A stretch of 52,900 nt of DNA, taken from Eubacteriales bacterium. GTDB lineage: Bacteria; Bacillota; Clostridia; Tissierellales; GPF-1. The notes below the pieces were generated by a model. It saw only the letters and a list, made by a program, of their open reading frames with translations. It had not been told where the DNA came from and searched no databases. A program made the translations under genes and the position numbers. Positions 51,133-52,900 of the stretch are shown here, in pieces. Where the stretch lies: positions 1 to 52,900 of the forward strand of contig DAOUQF010000026.1 in NCBI GenBank assembly GCA_030625815.1. Reading direction: 5' to 3'. The stretch's first letter is position 1. Every line of letters begins with the position of its first letter.

Positions 51133-51425
51133 CAATTAAAAAAAACCTCCATCCCAAACATAGGGACGAAGGTTACTCCGCGGTACCACCCAAATTGAAA
51201 GAAGTTCATCTTTCCTCTTGATCAATCAGTACGGAGCTTTTGCTCGATACTGTCCGGTTTGATAACGGTCCGGTTCCGATTTTCCTTTCGGAAACATACT
51301 CGGGGTTAGGTTCCACAGGGTTCTCACGAAAAACTTTCAGCCTTGGTTTCTCTCTCTAAAGTGAAAAGCGATCTGTGTACTGGCACCCTTCATCGTTTGG
51401 TTGGGATGAATTTCATTCATTGTAA
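51133..51425 (-). promoter_or_regulatory. T-box leader of putP, specifier read as CCU (Pro)
   Basis: On the minus strand the T-box motif GGGTGGTACCGCGG lies at 51191-51178. It is followed by the terminator AACCTTCGTCCC / GGGATGGAGGTT and eight T (51174-51138). The Stem I loop contains AGTA on the left and GAA-C-CCT-G on the right, the same pattern as in the aspS leader, giving CCU (51319-51317, proline). UGGU in the T-box fits the A73 discriminator of tRNA-Pro. Shortage of charged tRNA-Pro should raise proline import. The specifier is read by eye. Confidence 0.88.
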
Positions 51426-51447
51426 TAGATAGAAATACATTCGTCAA
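51419..51447 (-). promoter_or_regulatory. Promoter of the putP T-box transcript
   Basis: On the minus strand TTGACG (51447-51442) and TACAAT (51424-51419) are spaced by 17 bases, directly after the Crp-like gene. Confidence 0.75.
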
Positions 51448-51473
51448 GGGGTGGAAAACCAATTGTTTCGAAA

Positions 51474-52154
51474 TTACTCGAAAAAGATCGCTTCCAATTG
51501 CTCTAGATTCAGGATCTTAAAGCTGTTTTTTTCGTAATCGATCAGTCCCTCTTCTTTCATTTTCGCCAATTCGCGGGATAGCGACGGGCGAGGTGTTCCC
51601 AGACGTTCAGCCATTTGTTTGCGGGATAAGGGGAGCTGAAACATCATGGTCTCTTGTTTATTATAGATCTCTAAAATAAAATCAACGATTCGTTGCCGTA
51701 AAGTATGGTAGGACAGGCTTTTCACCCGTTGATTCAGTATTAAAATTTTATGAGAAAGTATTTTTACGAAATTTTCCATCAGTAGCGGAAACTCCTGATT
51801 GAGCAGTATGATCTCTTCTTTTTTCAGGAAATACACCTCTAACTCAGTTTGAGCGATAAGCGTAGCGGGAAAGGTTTTGCGGTCTGAAAAGACGATCACC
51901 TCTCCAAACAATTCTCCTTCGCGAAGATGGTTGATGGTTATATATTTTCCGGAGGGGTATGTTTTCTGTGCGTTGATTACACCGGAAATTACGAGGCCGA
52001 TATGGGTGCAGGGGGTTTCTTCATTTGCAACAATCTGCCCTTTTTTAAATTGTTCACGGTTGGCGTGAGCCTTCAAGAGGAAGTGTTCCAGTTCGCTTTC
52101 GGTGAATCCTCGAAAAAGTTCGGAGTGCAGGATAATCGATTGCCATTTTTCCAA
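51474..52154 (-). CDS. Crp/Fnr-family regulator, HcpR-like
   Basis: 226 residues. The cyclic-nucleotide-binding-like beta-barrel contains GLVISGVINAQKTYPSGKYI and LREGELFGEV. The C-terminal HTH is LSRKQMAERLGTPRPSLSRELAKMKEEG. The four Cys of FNR are absent, so it does not carry a FNR-type cluster; the ligand is unknown. It is divergent from an iron-sulfur protein of the kind controlled by HcpR (nitrosative stress, hybrid-cluster protein). TTG is the start, with AGGAGG five bases before it. Confidence 0.85.
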   Translation of the reverse strand: MEKWQSIILHSELFRGFTESELEHFLLKAHANREQFKKGQIVANEETPCTHIGLVISGVINAQKTYPSGKYITINHLREGELFGEVIVFSDRKTFPATLIAQTELEVYFLKKEEIILLNQEFPLLMENFVKILSHKILILNQRVKSLSYHTLRQRIVDFILEIYNKQETMMFQLPLSRKQMAERLGTPRPSLSRELAKMKEEGLIDYEKNSFKILNLEQLEAIFFE

Positions 52155-52168
52155 AGTTGCCTCCTTTG

Positions 52169-52182
52169 GTAACGTAGGTTAC
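52169..52182. promoter_or_regulatory. Palindromic operator for the Crp/Fnr regulator
   Basis: GTAAC-GTAG-GTTAC has Crp/Fnr-type geometry (five-base arms, four-base gap). A -10 box TATGAT at 52205-52210 puts the transcript start near 52217, so the site centre is about -41.5, the position for class II activation. It also lies close to the regulator's own start, so autoregulation is possible. Confidence 0.65.
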
Positions 52183-52250
52183 GGGTTTTTTACCCGAAAT
52201 TGAGTATGATAAGCATATCACAAAAGGATGATTGAAAAGGAGAAGAATAA

Positions 52251-52900
52251 ATGGAGCGATATAAAAGAAAGATTATTACGATTCATGAAGATAAATGCAA
52301 CGGATGCGGACTTTGTGTGACTGCATGTCACGAGGGCGCGATTCAGATGGTGGATGGCAAAGCAAGATTGATTTCGGATCAGTATTGCGATGGCTTGGGC
52401 GATTGCCTGCCGGCATGTCCCATGGATGCCATTGAGATGATTGAACGGGATGCGGAAGCCTATAACGAAGAATTGGTCATGGCAAAAATGGCTGAGAAAA
52501 AGGCGGTAGAACCGGCAACCTGTGAAGGATTTGCAGACGCGATGCCGAGTATTCCATGCGGCTGTCCGGGTTCAGCGGCGCAATCGATTCAAAGGGAAGA
52601 GCCGAAGGCGCAAGCGGTACCTCAAATGCAGGAGACTGATTTTCCAACCGTGCCGTCGCAATTGAAGCAATGGCCAGTGGAACTGGAATTGGTTAATCCA
52701 TATGCGGATTATTTCCAGGGTGCCGATCTTTTGATCGCAGCCGATTGTACGGCATATGCCTATGGGAACTTTCATGCTGAGTTTATCAAAGGCCGTGTAA
52801 CGGTAATAGGATGCCCAAAGCTGGATAACATAGCGGCTCACACTCAGAAGTTGACAGAGATTGTGAAGGCAAATGCCTTGAAGAGCATTACGGTTGTCAG
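52251..52900 (+). CDS. Ferredoxin-domain iron-sulfur protein, 3' end missing
   Basis: About 216 residues are visible, open to the window end. The N-terminal part binds two 4Fe-4S clusters: CNGCGLCVTACHE (Cys16, 19, 22, 26) and YCDGLGDCLPACPMDAI (C-x5-C-x3-CP). A variable linker with CGCPG (about residue 104) follows, then a domain beginning LIAADCTAYAYGNFH and VTVIGCPKLDN, with Cys residues conserved in clostridial relatives. This family commonly lies beside hcp and a Crp-like regulator. The ATG at 52251 has AAGGAG nine bases upstream. It is an electron carrier or a redox relay, inferred only. Confidence 0.88.
   Translation, partial: MERYKRKIITIHEDKCNGCGLCVTACHEGAIQMVDGKARLISDQYCDGLGDCLPACPMDAIEMIERDAEAYNEELVMAKMAEKKAVEPATCEGFADAMPSIPCGCPGSAAQSIQREEPKAQAVPQMQETDFPTVPSQLKQWPVELELVNPYADYFQGADLLIAADCTAYAYGNFHAEFIKGRVTVIGCPKLDNIAAHTQKLTEIVKANALKSITVV

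Overview
The window looks like chromosomal DNA of an anaerobic, low-to-middle GC Gram-positive bacterium of the class Clostridia. This is inferred from the strong AGGAGG ribosome sites, two T-box leaders, a preQ1 riboswitch, GatCAB-dependent Asn-tRNA synthesis, LevR-type and BglG-type PTS regulators, extracytoplasmic flavin reductases and an Hcp-type ferredoxin/Crp pair. Genus cannot be fixed from the sequence alone. No rRNA, tRNA or CRISPR array was seen.

Layout. 1-7440 (+): two fumarate-reductase-like flavoproteins (the first cut by the window edge) around a CitA/CitB-type two-component system, then a TspO-like membrane protein, a DUF4003 protein and an ArsC/Spx-like protein. 7489-12816 (-): a lipoprotein, an ABC exporter pair and an M29 aminopeptidase. 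12965-18560 (+): a promoter and T-box leader driving archaeal-type aspS and gatCAB, then a preQ1-riboswitch-controlled queuosine-precursor transporter.

18776-33382 is a carbohydrate island that becomes AT-rich. It holds an AraC regulator divergent from a sugar ABC transporter and a GH65 phosphorylase; a broken IS110 transposase; a mannose-family PTS with a ChbG/YdjC deacetylase, driven by a perfect sigma-54 promoter; and the LevR-type activator that should work it. 33383-36973: a shortened GNAT, an SF1 helicase and a cytoplasmic reductive-dehalogenase-like protein.

36960-38638 is the least explained part. Two inverted copies of a roughly 40-base repeat flank two AT-rich genes for exported proteins of unknown function, and the left side carries a dense cluster of TTCACA-like iterons with a 20-base palindrome. 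38640-43226 (-): the radical SAM/DUF4130 DNA-metabolism pair, asnA, a ferritin-like protein and a Cof-type phosphatase. 43438-49044 (+): a cre-like site, a PRD regulator carrying EIIB and EIIA domains, an ascorbate-type PTS EIIB and EIIC, and a split transketolase. 49088-52154 (-): a second ferritin-like protein, PutP with a T-box leader whose specifier reads as proline, and a Crp/Fnr regulator. The regulator is divergent from an iron-sulfur protein that runs off the end, with a GTAAC-N4-GTTAC palindrome between them.

Common themes are sensing and uptake of sugars (three import systems, each with its own regulator), aspartate/asparagine/proline supply tied to tRNA charging, and anaerobic redox chemistry at the cell surface and in the cytoplasm.
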